Positions 33,872-45,671 of a DNA stretch of 64,000 bases are shown piece by piece. Position 1 is the first letter of the stretch. Every line of letters begins with the position of its first letter. A program made the translations under genes and the position numbers. Source of the DNA: Argentina anserina. Taxonomy: Eukaryota > Streptophyta > Magnoliopsida > Rosales > Rosaceae. The notes beneath the pieces were generated by a model. That model did not search any database. It was not told the DNA's origin and saw only the letters and a list, made by a program, of their open reading frames with translations. The stretch spans positions 21,266,001 through 21,330,000 of the forward strand of contig NC_065876.1 of the NCBI RefSeq assembly GCF_933775445.1, in the 5' to 3' direction.

Positions 33872-35356
33872 ATGGAGGCCTCCACCGCCCTCTCCCGCAT
33901 CGGCCTCGCCGGCCTCGCCGTCATGGGCCAGAACCTCGCCCTCAACATCGCCGAGAAAGGCTTCCCCATCTCTGTCTACAACCGCACCACCTCCAAAGTC
34001 GACGAGACCGTCCGCCGCGCCGCCGCCGAGGGCGACCTCCCCCTCTCCGGCCAGTACTCCCCTAAAGACTTCGTCCTCTCCCTCCAGCGCCCCAGATCCG
34101 TCATCATCCTCGTCAAGGCCGGCGCCCCCGTCGACCAGACCATCGCCGCCCTCTCCGCCTACATGGAGCCCGGCGACGCCATCATCGACGGCGGCAACGA
34201 GTGGTACGAGAACACCGAGCGCCGCATCCACGAGGCTGAATCGAAAGGGCTCCTCTATCTCGGCATGGGCGTCTCCGGCGGCGAGGAAGGAGCTCGCCAC
34301 GGCCCGAGCCTCATGCCCGGCGGCTCCCACCAGGCCTATTCGAACGTTCAGGACATTCTACACAAGGTCGCGGCGCAGGTGGAGGACGGGCCGTGCGTGA
34401 CGTACATCGGCGAGGGCGGCTCCGGCAACTTCGTCAAGATGGTCCACAACGGGATCGAGTACGGCGACATGCAGCTGATTTCGGAGGCCTACGACGTGTT
34501 GAAGAACATCGGCGGGCTCTCCAACTCCGAGCTGGCGGCCATCTTCGACGAGTGGAACAGGGGAGAGCTGGAGAGCTTCTTGGTCGAGATCACCGCCGAT
34601 ATTTTCAAGGTCAAGGATGACTTGGCCGATGGTTTCTTGGTGGATAAGTTGCTGGACAAGACCGGGATGAAGGGGACGGGCAAATGGACGGTTCAGCAGG
34701 CTGCTGAGCTGTCTGTGGCGGCGCCGACGATTGCGGCGTCGCTGGATTGTAGGTACTTGAGTGGGTTGAAGGAGGAGAGGGAGAGCGCCGAGGAGGCGTT
34801 GAAGCAGGCAGGGTTTAAGGAGGAGATTGGAAATGTTGTTAGTGGGGTTGATAAGAAGAGGTTGATTGATGATGTGAGGCAGGCTTTGTATGCGTCCAAG
34901 ATATGTAGCTATGCTCAGGGGATGAACTTGTTGAGGGCCAAGAGTATCGAGAAGGGTTGGAATTTGAACTTGGGGGAGTTGGCTAGGATTTGGAAGGGAG
35001 GGTGTATTATTAGGGCCGTGTTTTTGGATAGGATTAAGAATGCTTACCAGAGGAACCAGGGTTTGCCTAACTTGGTTGTTGACCCCGACTTTGCTAAGGA
35101 AATGGTGCAGAGGCAAGCTGCGTGGAGGAGAGTTGTGGGTCTGGCTGTGGCCGCCGGGATTAGTACTCCGGGAATGTGTGCTAGTTTGTCATACTTTGAT
35201 ACTTATAGGCGCGGTAGGCTTCCGGCTAATCTTGTTCAGGCCCAAAGAGACTTGTTTGGAGCTCATACTTACGAGAGGATTGATCGCCCCGGCTCTTTTC
35301 ATACAGAGTGGACTAAACTTGCTCAAAAGAGTTCGGGTGTCGGTGCTCTCAATTGA
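33872..35356 (+). CDS. 6-phosphogluconate dehydrogenase, decarboxylating
   Basis: A 494-residue intronless enzyme of the oxidative pentose phosphate pathway, converting 6-phosphogluconate and NADP+ to ribulose 5-phosphate, CO2 and NADPH. The N-terminal Rossmann fold has the nucleotide motif GLAGLAVMGQN (residues 11-21) and NRTTSK (38-43, binds the NADP 2'-phosphate). The substrate site follows in VSGGEEGARHGPSLMPGG (134-151) and GSGNFVKMVHNGIEYGDM (183-200), with the catalytic Lys189 and Glu196. The C-terminal helical domain and the tail up to GALN are complete. There is no transit peptide before the fold and no SKL-like C-terminus, so cytosol is likely. The start is the only Met before the Rossmann strand. 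The first half of the CDS is strikingly C/G-rich at third codon positions, the second half is not. Confidence 0.97.
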   Translation: MEASTALSRIGLAGLAVMGQNLALNIAEKGFPISVYNRTTSKVDETVRRAAAEGDLPLSGQYSPKDFVLSLQRPRSVIILVKAGAPVDQTIAALSAYMEPGDAIIDGGNEWYENTERRIHEAESKGLLYLGMGVSGGEEGARHGPSLMPGGSHQAYSNVQDILHKVAAQVEDGPCVTYIGEGGSGNFVKMVHNGIEYGDMQLISEAYDVLKNIGGLSNSELAAIFDEWNRGELESFLVEITADIFKVKDDLADGFLVDKLLDKTGMKGTGKWTVQQAAELSVAAPTIAASLDCRYLSGLKEERESAEEALKQAGFKEEIGNVVSGVDKKRLIDDVRQALYASKICSYAQGMNLLRAKSIEKGWNLNLGELARIWKGGCIIRAVFLDRIKNAYQRNQGLPNLVVDPDFAKEMVQRQAAWRRVVGLAVAAGISTPGMCASLSYFDTYRRGRLPANLVQAQRDLFGAHTYERIDRPGSFHTEWTKLAQKSSGVGALN

Positions 35357-35488
35357 GCTGTTGTAACTTACTAGTCTGTTTAGCTGTTGATTTCAATGGG
35401 TTGTTGGGTGGTTTGATAGTTGAAGTGGAATTGTATGTCTCTTTGAGGCTTCCTTGCTTAGGTGTAGCGATCATTGCTTACCCTTGTC

Positions 35489-35494
35489 AATAAA
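35489..35494 (+). terminator. poly(A) signal of the 6PGD gene
   Basis: AATAAA 133 bases after the stop codon. Confidence 0.6.
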
Positions 35495-35499
35495 AAGTG

Positions 35500-37736
35500 C
35501 TTGCCTTTTGAGTTCAATGCGCTAATAGTTTTTCTGAAGTTATTTATCTCTCTTCCCTTCTGCCTTTTGAATGATTACCTTGCTGAATGACTTGTCTGGG
35601 AATTTGTGTTGTGTTAACTCCCCCATACATGTTAGACTCTGTCATTGCTTTTCCCCAGGTCATTTGATCAATTCTTTCTCATTTAGATTCTCGTGATGAG
35701 TTGTGTTTAAAAATTAGAATCTGGAATTAATTGCTTCTTGTTTAATTCAGTTAATTTGTGTGAACTCTGTTCTTGTTCTCTATGTTAAAACCCCGTGCCT
35801 TTTGAAATGTAACTCATTTGCTTTCTGCCCCTCCCTACTGTAATATTTCACTTCTGGGCTTCCCGCGTCCTCTGCAGCTGTCACAAGAAAGATGGTGTTG
35901 CTTGTTGACGAGTTTTGGCATAAGCTTAATTCTAGGTATGATTAATTTAATGAGTTTGGATTTCTGGCAACTTAAAGCAATGAGTTGATGCTGATTATGG
36001 GAAATTTAGTGCTTACTGGAAATTGTGGTTTGTTTTCTACATGGTTAATGTTGATTGTTTTGTCCAGGCTTCTCTCAGCTGGTTATTTGCTAGATTTATG
36101 TATGACGAATGTGGGTTTGGGTGGTTTAAAGCCATGCAAAGGCTACCATTTACCTCAAGGGTATGATTTACTTCATTGTCTATTGCCTAGAACACAAGTC
36201 AGGGTTATGTTTGTGTTCTTTCTGTAAGAAGAATCCTTTATAAATTATCTAATTGGTTGCTATTTTCTGTTAAAAAATAAAAGCTGAAAGATATTTTCTC
36301 AAAATAATTGCTTACTCAATCCTCTGCATTGAAGTTGGTTGTTTCAGTTTCTAGGGTGTTGTGTTTCATTGTATGAAAAGTAACTTTGTTGATGAATATC
36401 AGGCTCTCTTTTGGATTTTTCTTGTAGTCAGAAATTTGTTTTTGGTTCCGGACTGAAGAACTTCACTTTCTCTAGGTTCGTAGGCCAAGGATATAACTTA
36501 GGATTATAAAAACGCAGAGCTCTGGATGTCAACTTCCAAACTTTCCATATTTATTCTGTTTTTGCCTCCCTTGGTGATCGAGTTTATTCTGATTGTGTTT
36601 CTTTGATGCTTTCCCCTTACATTGATATTGGGTCATTATGAATTCCAGATTGACCTTTCAGGGTCCCTCGCTAACGATTGAAACAGTGATATACTGAGCT
36701 GCCATAACTTTTTAAAGAAAAAAATTAAGATCCAGAAAATCATTTATATTAAGTGGAAATGATACTTGTATACATAATGCAATCAATATGTTGATTATGT
36801 TCTTATTCACATGACACTTCTTTTTCTCCCAATAGGATTTATAAATCTATATTTATGTTCTCATACTTTTGGCATGTAGTTCATCTCTGGCACAGGGATT
36901 TGTGATTCCTAAAACATGATCCAGACAGCATGACTAGAATATTGGATATCTGTCAAGACCTCAAGGTGATTTTAGACACCGGTTGAATTGTTTCCTTAAA
37001 AGTTGTCTGTGCATGTTTCTATATAGTGATTGAGCTGAAGTTGATACCACTCACTAGGCCCTTCTTCCATTCACTAAATAGCCACCACCTTCATTTCTCA
37101 CAACAATGGAGGAGTCTGTGTCTCGGTCCTGTGCTGTTAAATCACGAGAGGGTGTTTTGGAAGGAAAGCATGATGAAAATATAGACATATCACTACATCA
37201 GCACCATATTTGAAGAGGCAGGGTGCTCCGCTTTCATTCACAATAGCTGTAAGGTGAAGTCTTATACTCCTGCAGATTATCCATTTCTTGGGAGGTGGGA
37301 CATTTTGGATTATATCTATAATCAAATATTGGTTATTTGATTCAGGTTGGCCGTGATGGCGCGTTGGAGTTGAACAAGGAATACAACAGAGAACTGTATA
37401 TATGATACATGAACTGGCAATTTTTCCTCTGAATTAAAGGCAGAAGTGGTAATCTTATTTGTTCAACAGGTGGTATTCTATAGTTTAGTGTAGGAGTAGG
37501 CTGTAATCTAGATGATATCCAAAGCGCGACGTATTAGAAACTTTGTCATCAACTACATCTGTAAAACTTGCAAGTCGGTAATATATTAGACATCATCAAA
37601 AGTGCTAGTTCTATTTCATGATTATTTCATCTTATGGTTTGTAAGGACTGTATTTGCGCCCATGCCAATGAACAGCACCTTTCCAGCTTTTTTAGATCCC
37701 AATCAGCCGTCATTCCAAAAAAGCTTCAGCCTAAAA
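35500..37736. other. intergenic, no gene recognised
   Basis: AT-rich with short open stretches only (such as 35985-36227). A 35-codon plus-strand frame begins MEESVSRSCAVKSREG at 37106; no matching exons were found. Confidence 0.45.
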
Positions 37737-37874
37737 CAGGAAAACCCATACCATGAACATAAGACCTGATTTCACACAAAAAAAAAAAAACAGGAAAACC
37801 CATACCATGAACATAAGACCTGATTTCACACAAAAAAAAAAAACAGGAAAACTCATACCATGAACATAAGACCT
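37737..37874. repeat. three tandem copies of a 53-54-bp unit
   Basis: Each unit reads CAGGAAAACCCATACCATGA through CATAAGACCTGATTTCACAC and a poly-A tract. The third copy is cut short after AAGACCTAG. Confidence 0.93.
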
Positions 37875-38639
37875 AGTGAAATTAGATATTTTAACAACTA
37901 GAAGTGTGTAATTTAAAGCCTTGAATGTTGAAAGTACGTACACATAGAATTACGTAAGATGCAAATGAACAGAAAAATTCCTTTATGTCCCTCCTGGACA
38001 TAACTTTTTCATCAAATCGTATTCACTATCCATTTCTCTGCTAGAAGTATTTCTTATGGCAGAAAATCAACCAATAACCAACCGAGGTCGCTAAACTTTA
38101 GATTGCAGTTAGATAGAAAAGACTACACAGTACTGAACATAATGCACAAAATTATCAACCCAAAATATGAATACCAAATGTAGCTTATCCTTATAGTGAG
38201 TAGAAACCAGAAAGATATAAAACTAGTAGAAAATAAACATGAAAAGTTTTAAAATTATCTTATGGAGAGAAACAGCAGAGGAGATCAGGAATCAATAATA
38301 GTTAAAGAAACAAACTGATACTTCTAGCTAGCATACATAGCTTACATGGTGAGGTTCATCAGCTTGACAACTCCACTGACTTTCTTAGTGCTAGAAGCTT
38401 CTATGCTATCCTCTAGTACTGTAACTTAGTTATTAGTGTGTAAATTTCTTTTTCACTAGAACTTCATTTCAGGTTGTTTCTTTTATGTTTGTTTATCGTT
38501 GGAAGGCATGGCCTCTTATTATGAGATACAATATATGCTGATACTATGTTAGCTTACTGTGGAAATTTATGGCGAAAGAATGCAAAATTATAGTATAAGC
38601 TTTGATTAAATGAAATCAAGTTTCATATTAAATGTAAAA
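37875..38639. other. intergenic, no gene recognised
   Basis: AT-rich. CAACTCCA.TGACTTTCTTAGTGCTAGAAGCTTC at 38369-38402 recurs in similar form at 38973-39010, a short dispersed duplication. Confidence 0.45.
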
Positions 38640-38790
38640 TATCTACACAGAATTCTACCTTTTCTGTATTTTCGTTCCAGAATTGGACAATACATGATCT
38701 CCAATGTACGTTTATCTTGAAGAGGAAGTCCGGCAGTGCGTTGAGCTCGGGACAACTCTGAACTCACAGAAAGAAAGGCAGGACAGATGA
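38640..38790 (-). pseudogene. LRR tail of a decayed NLR gene
   Basis: On the minus strand one frame gives SCPELNALPDFLFKIN and, after a shift, another gives TLEIMYCPILERKYRKG. These match in order the end of the NLR fragment at 40524 (RCPKLKALPGFLYKI, then TLTILDCDILAREYEKG). At least one frameshift separates the halves and the rest of the LRR is missing. Confidence 0.6.
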
Positions 38791-40523
38791 TTAAACAATG
38801 ACTAAATAATGGTAAACTGATTTCAGAGGTTTCACTATGATATGGATATACAAGCATAAATCTATCCTCTTAGAGAGACATAATTATGAAGAAGAAAAAA
38901 ACTTGAGAGTTGACCTACTGCAGAGGACAAGCAGTGAAAGAATCAGAATGAGGTACATATATAAATAAACTTGACAACTCCAAAGACTTTCTTAGTCCTA
39001 GAAGCTTCAAATCTGTCCTCACGTCAACTAAATAAGCTTGAGGATGACTTCGGTCTTGTCAGGTTTCTTATATAATAATTTATAAAACTTCAATTCTGTT
39101 CTCACTATAGTCTTTTGAGGTTTCTTCCAATCCTGATATGTACCAAATTTTGTTATGGTGTACACCTGATATTCCCTAGCCTCCTGCATAAAAGTTAGTT
39201 GTAGACTTTTGTACAACCCTCTGTAAACACACTTACAAAGGATAGAGTCCATGCAGCCGGAAAGGACATACCAATCTTGTAAAAGAAAATGATAACAAGC
39301 GAGATCAAACCTTGTAATTACTGTAGTTGGCCCCTGGTTATTATAACTCCTGCGTCCACTTAACATCTGCTCCATCAGTGGCATTGCAGTACAAATTTTG
39401 GAAATAAAAATCTTCATCATTAACCAAGTCAAGAATAGCTTCCCAAATTCCAATCAGTGCAATTCCACGAGAGACTTCAACGGTTCAACCTATATGACAA
39501 GAAAATCCATGTAATAGATATTAGATATCAAACCTTGTAACACTATTGGAATTGGACAACATGCAGGAAAGTGCGAATGTAAGGACTTGTGCAATATATA
39601 ATATTTAGGATTGTCCAAAACAAAAAAAAACAAAAAGAAACGTATGATATTAGAATACTTAGGATGCTAATATCAGATCCCTACTCCTAGCATAAATAAG
39701 AACCTCATGACTCAGCCAAAATGTCTACGAGGAGTCTTTAATCATTTTGTTGTTCAGTGAGTGGCACATTTCAGTATTAAAATAGAAAGACAACATAAGG
39801 GTAGTCATATATATGAATATATGATGGCAGGATAACAGTGGGACTGCATTGTGATGTGCAGAATTCTTTGTTACTTATGTACCAGAAAAAGGAAGGAAAC
39901 AACTCACCACTCCAACAGAATCATGCAGCTCCAAAGCTGCAACGCATTCATGGAGGTGCCGAGCCTACAGTATCATGAAGCTCCATCTGTATAACCACCA
40001 TTACCATGAACTGATTTTGCATCTTCAAATATAATCCCTTCACCTAGATACACTCACCAGGCTTCAGACACAGATAACTCTTCAAAGTAAGTGATTCGTA
40101 TCTTGATATGGACATTTCTAAAATGAGCACCCCAAAAACCATAATTCAAATTCGGACCTGAATGCATGCAGTGTGGACAATGAAGCGCATCACTCGGAAG
40201 CACATCAAGTAAAGAGATGGAGCACGAACCCGTCAAAGGAAACTTCAATTGCTATAAACAAACAGAGATAATCAAAAGCTAAAATTAAGAATAGTAAAGC
40301 AAAAGAAATGCAGAAAGAAGAAATAAGACAAAACATAAAGGAAAAGTAGAAATAGAAATAGAAATACCGGTGAAGATGAAGGAAGAGGCGGTTGAGTGAA
40401 ATTTGAAATTTTACATAATGAAAATCCCACCTGCATAGTCGGATATGTTCATCAAGTTGGATTGGAGTAAAATCATTTCATAAAACTCATAGCTGTAAAT
40501 TGAGAATTTACATGTTCATCAGA
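38791..40523. other. region between NLR pieces, unassigned minus-strand frames
   Basis: Two minus-strand open stretches, 39453-39028 (141 codons, ending KKPDKTEVILKLI) and 40248-40054 (64 codons, with LLDVLPSDALHCPHC), lack a family I recognise. They may be exons of a small gene or 3' exons associated with the NLR. No consistent model could be built. Confidence 0.35.
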
Positions 40524-42203
40524 TTAACAAATTGTGAGGTTTTGGATGTGAGAAATGTTGTGCCACTCCTTCCCCACGCCTTTCTCGTATTCTCTTGCCA
40601 GAATATCACAGTCCAAGATCGTCAGAGTTTGCAAGGCTGCTATCTTGTAGAGGAAGCCAGGCAGTGCTTTGAGCTTTGGGCAGCGTAGAATTGTTAACTC
40701 AGAAAGGCGTGGCATGATTGTGATTTCAGAAGAATCCACCTTTGTTATTCCTTCCCACTCTTCCCAGTTCTCCAATCCCGCAAAAGAGAGTCGCTTCAAT
40801 TTGGAAAATAGAATTTTTGTTTCAGAGACTTCTTCTTCTTCTTCTCTTGCCAGAAAATCAACTTCCACCTTCTTCACTTTCTTCATCCTTTGGATCTCCA
40901 GAGATTCAAGCGATGGCAATTTTCCAAGAGGAGGCAAAACTTCACAAAATTCCCAGTCATAGAGACTAACTCGTCTCAAATTGTGTAAGGAGTTGATCCA
41001 ATATAGAGACTCGGCAGTGAGAATATGACATCTCCAAATCCCTAAATATTCCAAATTTGGATGTGGTTGAATTGCTTTCACTATTTCGGACTCACCTTTT
41101 CTCTGCAATCCTCCCTGGAAATCTACTCCTATACGAGAAAGGTGCTCCTTCTTCCCCAGCTGTGCTTTCTCAATCTCACTTGCATCATCATCTTTTTCCC
41201 CCAGTCCTCTGATCCAAAGGCTCCCCTGAAGCTGGTTCATGCTTCCCAGATCCCCTAATTTCATTGCTTCAACATCCTCACCCACACATATAATAAACCA
41301 GTTTAATGATTGCAGCCTTTTCAAACTCCCAATCCCTTTGGGTAAGTACCTCAACCTAGAACAACCCCAAACACAGAGATGCTTCAAGTTGATCAACTTC
41401 CCCATTGCCTTGGGTAGTTTCTCAAGTCCCATGCACTTTCTAAGATCCAGAGTTTGTAGATTTATACACTCACACACAGCTTCCGGTATTTCTTTCAAAC
41501 TCTCACTCCAAGACAAATCTAGATATCGCAAATGAATCAAACCACCAATCTCTTTCGGAACTTCTTTGAGCCATCGGTTACCACCCAATCTCAATGTCCT
41601 GAGGCATTTCAATTGCAGCATTGAATCGCGGCTTATGGTTTCAAGTTTTGAATCAAAAAATGTGAGGGTACGCACATTTTCGCAATTGTAAAATGAGGCA
41701 GGAAATGAAAATTCACCATAGGGTACACTGGTTAAAGTCAAGTGACGAACCTTACCACCAAGTACCTCCATTTTTTCATTACCCTCTACAATTTTGCATT
41801 CTTTTTGGGTAAGAAACTGCACAAAGTCATGCACAATATCATGCATTTTGCACATTACAATATCTCCGAACTCATCTCTCTCAAAATCTTGAAGAAAAGA
41901 CCGCATTGCTAGACTCTCAAAACAATCTTGGCCTATTCTTCTCTTATTTTTATTTTTATTTGAAATAACGAAATTTTGTGACATCCAGAGCTCAATCAAC
42001 CTATATTTCTTTAACTTGTAGTCTTTAGGAAATATTGCACAGTACAACAGACATCTTTTAACTACAGGAGCCAAATCATAATAACTTAATAATAATGGCT
42101 GAAATGCTTGTTCCTCAAATTCTTCTAACTCCCATATCTTACTATTAAGGACATCTTGCCATTCTCTAATTGTTTTCTTGTCCCACACTAGACTTCCTAG
42201 AGT
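40524..42203 (-). pseudogene. 5'-truncated CC-NB-LRR (RGA-type) resistance gene
   Basis: An open frame of about 560 codons covers only the C-terminal part of an RGA-like NLR, an intracellular immune receptor. Present: TLGSLVWDKKTIREW (the stretch just after the GLPL motif), RNBS-D CLLYCAIFPKDY, winged helix KKYRLIELWMSQ, the MHD motif CKMHDIVHDF, then LRRs (LKCLRTLRLGG, LIHLRYLDLS, LINLKHLCVWGC, LPSLESLEIQRM) to the stop at 40526. Missing: coiled coil, P-loop, kinase-2, RNBS-B and GLPL. No start codon precedes the frame. It begins right after a TAG at 42206-42204 that could be a stop or a splice acceptor, and 1.9 kb upstream shows no NB-ARC exon. A long unbroken frame means truncation is recent or the exon is used in some other way. 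Confidence 0.8.
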
Positions 42204-42211
42204 CTAGTGTG
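42184..42211. repeat. perfect 10-bp inverted repeat at the NLR break
   Basis: CACACTAGAC and GTCTAGTGTG around an 8-base loop, lying exactly over the point where NLR homology begins. Confidence 0.9.
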
Positions 42212-42228
42212 TAAGAAAACAAACAAAA

Positions 42229-42412
42229 ACCCATAATCTACCCATAAACTTGAATGGAAGTGATAGTTATTCCGAACAAAAAAAGGATCACAAAAAAGGA
42301 AAGTGAACTAATTTGAAAGAACTGAAGCAAGCAAAGTGATGAGAGAGTGGAAAGCTGTACATTTGGATTTTTCTATATTTTTAGTAGAAGTCCATTTACA
42401 GAAATAACTTAT
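42229..42412. repeat. dispersed direct repeat, copy 1
   Basis: Pairs with 42925-43110. Shared blocks are CCATAATCT, AGTTATTCC, AGGATCACAA, GAGAGAGTGGAAAGCTG and CATTTACAGAAATA. The copies are clearly diverged. Confidence 0.8.
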
Positions 42413-42924
42413 AAATTCATTAGTAGAAATCCCTACTCCAATAACAGCAACAAATTCAGCCACATATATCATGTCAGTATATCAGTAGAGAACTAGAGAG
42501 TTAAAATACACACAAGAGCCTCTTCCATTGCTGCCTGCAGTTATGTTTGCATCCCTGACATGAGTCTTGCAACATAACAAATTACGTAGAACCCAACTTG
42601 TTTTGGATGACTTCTCACTAAAAAAAACTTGTTTTGGATGAATAAAAAGAACTACATTGACTAACCAGCACAGAAGATTATTCTGTAAATGAAGCCAACT
42701 TGGGAGTAGCTACCACTAATTATGTCCTCAGCCTAGTTATGCAACATCAGAAAATCATATTAGATATTTCATATGATTTAAATTATTTAACCACTTCTGA
42801 GAATTTCTGAAACATATATAAATAGAAAGAAAAAGATCTGAAAAGAAAGTAAACCATAGTTTCATATCAGCTATGAAATTTCATTACTTTTAGCAGATGC
42901 AGCTACCTAACAATAGAAGACAAA

Positions 42925-43110
42925 GCCATAATCTGCTCATCAACATGAATGAAAGTAGCAGTTATTCCAGACAAACAAAAGGAGGATCACAATAGAGGAG
43001 AGACAACTAACTTGAAAGAAGAATTGAAGCAAGTAAAGTGGTGAGAGAGTGGAAAGCTGCACATTTGGATCTTTTATTTTTTCAGTAGAAGTTCATTTAC
43101 AGAAATAGCT
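42925..43110. repeat. dispersed direct repeat, copy 2
   Basis: Second copy of the 185-base segment, in the same direction, about 700 bases away. It may mark an unequal duplication of NLR upstream sequence. Confidence 0.8.
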
Positions 43111-44144
43111 TCCATATATTATTGTACCATATAAAAACCAGTGAGAATCCATGTTAGGAACCAAAGCTTTGGTACCAATGAACATACATAGTTAATACCA
43201 CAATTATAAAACAACCATCAGAGCGTCAGTTAAAGTTACTGTAGCAACAAAAGCAAGAATCCAGGAGTGTGCAACCTGCTTTTGTGCTTGTAATCTGGGT
43301 CAGACCCAAGTCTGTTATCAGAATAGCTTCTAAATCTCATTGTACCAATTCAATCCCAGTGAGAATTCGTCATAGGAACTAAAGTAATTCTGGGATAATC
43401 GAACACACCATAAGTCCATAAGACATAATTTGTTATGAAACCTCTTGTTGAAAACAATTAACAATACCAGACTACCAAGAATATTAAGTGAAGTCCACAA
43501 TATTATGATATGAAATACAAACAAAAACTCCAGCTTCAGTAGTTAAAGAGTAAAGGAAAGGGGAACTGACTGGGATCAATGTAGTTGAGCTCCCATCTAT
43601 CCCAAAAAAACAAAACGTTGTACCCAAAACAGAAATTGTGATCAAAGAAAACAAACAAAAGAATAGATTCTTGTTTATGGGAAGACAGCTACAGTCTCTA
43701 GTGCAACCTATTAATAGGGTGGTACTCTGAAACAGCTGTCTAGGTTCTTCAGAACATTAAACATCTTTCGAGACTTTTTAACAATCATCCTCTAAGACTT
43801 AAGCTCTATATATATGAGAATCAAGAACAAATTTAACAAATCAAAAGAAAGGAAAAAAGAAAATTTAGGTGCACACTCTAAAAGTGCTTCTCCTTCCATG
43901 ATATGTCCTTGTAAAAATCACAATGCATTCCAGTCATGTGGAATACTTGGGGATAGATAAACAGTAAAATAGGGTGTGGCACAAGTTTAGAAGGAAAGAT
44001 TTTATCTCTAATGTCAAAAATTCATGAACAATACTACCCAGGCACAAAAAGAGCAAACTCAATAACATGAAACACCACAATAAATTGGAAAACATCAAAT
44101 CTATCATTCCTGGTGACAATGTGTTCGTTCCAACTTCAAATACA
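43111..44144. other. intergenic, no gene recognised
   Basis: AT-rich spacer downstream of the PPR gene's 3' end, without coding signal. Confidence 0.5.
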
Positions 44145-45671
44145 TCAGAAGGCTTGGCGCATCCCCTTTTTGGGCTTCTTTACAAAGCTCAATCGAATTT
44201 GCTTAAGACGTCTCCTCTTCCTTGCCATCTTTTCAGGAAGTGTTTCCCTCGTCTTCTCCTTCTTAGCCTTTGGCTTCTTCAAGTATTTCGGATCCACCTG
44301 GTATGTCTTGTGTGTCACAGGCACCCCTTTCTTTTGGGCCTCATTAAACAAAGCAGTGGCTCTATCAGCACGGTTATGAGCATACAATTTTCCCATCAGC
44401 AGATCATAAGTTTTGATCCCGGGCTCGCATCCATCCTGCTTCATTTTCTTAAAAACAGACAAAGCATGATCAACCCTCTCAATCCCACACAAAATCTTCA
44501 GAAACCCAAAATAAGCCTTCTTATCCAGAGCCTCCCCGAACCCTGCTGACTTCATCCTATCAATCATCTCATCCCCCTCCCCAACTCTAGCAGCCTGATA
44601 CAAGCTCCTGATCATCTCAAGAAACGTCGCCTCGTTGGGAGAACACCCCCACTCCCCCATCCTATGAAACAAACTCGACGCGTCCTCGGTCTTCCTAATC
44701 TTACACAAATTAGTAATCAACACATCGAAAGTCTCCACATTTCATGGCACCCCATGGAACTCCATATCCACCAGAATCTGCTCCGCCTCGGAATGCAGCC
44801 TGAAAGGGTCCTTCTTCCTGCAAAGCTTACAAACACAATCAAGTATAGCATTGAAAGCAGTCGTCCCGATCGAAAAGCCACCCCTATACATCTCCCCAGC
44901 CAACCTCCTCGCCTCGTCGAGCTCCCCATCCACACACCAACCCTTGATCAGCAAATCACACGTGTACTAATCAGGGAAGAACTCATTCACCAAACCCTTG
45001 ACCATCTTCTCGGCATTGCTCGCAAACCCGTTTTCGCAGAGCTTCTCCACCACCAGCCTCAGCGCCGCCTTGTCCCTCTTGACCCCGTACTCCTCCTCCA
45101 TCTTCTCGAACAGCGACACCGCCTGCCCCGGCCTGCCGGCTCTCACCAGCCTGTCCACAGCGGCCGCCAGCGTTTTCGGCCCCACGACGCCGCGGCCTGC
45201 GCCGAGGATGGCGTCGTGGGCGGCCTTGAAGTCCTTCCTCCGGCCGAAGTAGTCGACGAAGTAGGAGAGGGTCTCGTCGGTGTGGCGGAAGCTGGGGTTG
45301 TCGACGAGCCAGCGGTGGAGCCCTAGGACGGAGCGGCCGGCTTCGGTGGAGAGGTTGAGGACGGAGAGGACCAACGAAGGGGAGGGTGTGACGTCAGCGA
45401 AGGCGGATTTGAGGGTCTGGGTGACGTCATCGGATTCCGGTTGCTGGAGAAGGTGGGAAGAGATGGATTGGGCGAGTTGGGTTTCGTCGGGGAGCGGTTG
45501 CGGAGAAGAAGAAGAAGAGAAGAGTTTGGAGGAGGAGGAGAGAGAGAAATGGGGTGGAGAGAGAAAGTGAGAGGTTGAGGGAAATGGGTTTAGGGTTTGG
45601 TGGAGGGCTGGAGAAGGAGAGGCGGCGGCGGAGAGAGAGCGGAGGAGGAGGGGGAGTCGCCGGAGTAGCAT
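44145..45671 (-). pseudogene. PNM1-like PPR protein with two in-frame stops
   Basis: One 508-codon frame encodes a P-class pentatricopeptide-repeat RNA-binding protein resembling Arabidopsis PNM1, a dual mitochondrial and nuclear PPR protein. The N-terminus MLLRRLPLLLRSLSAAASP is Arg/Ser/Leu-rich like a mitochondrial presequence. PPR units follow (CDLLIKGWCVDGELDEARRL, TFDVLITNLCKIRKTEDASS, GFLKILCGIERVDHAL). The tail EKMARKRRRLKQIRLSFVKK is a likely nuclear signal. The frame never shifts, but codon 235 is TAG (44969-44967) and codon 310 is TGA (44744-44742). The TGA fits a CGA to TGA change at a CpG. Either the allele is newly dead or the assembly has errors. The Met at 45671 was preferred to one at 45806 because it opens the targeting sequence. 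Confidence 0.85.

Noticed and set aside
33660..34400. Frames of 246 and 252 codons overlapping the 6PGD gene in other frames and on the minus strand
   Set aside because: They are by-products of the GC-rich third positions of the real gene and have low-complexity Ser/Pro/Arg composition.
44664..45326. 220-codon plus-strand frame
   Set aside because: Antisense shadow of the PPR coding sequence.
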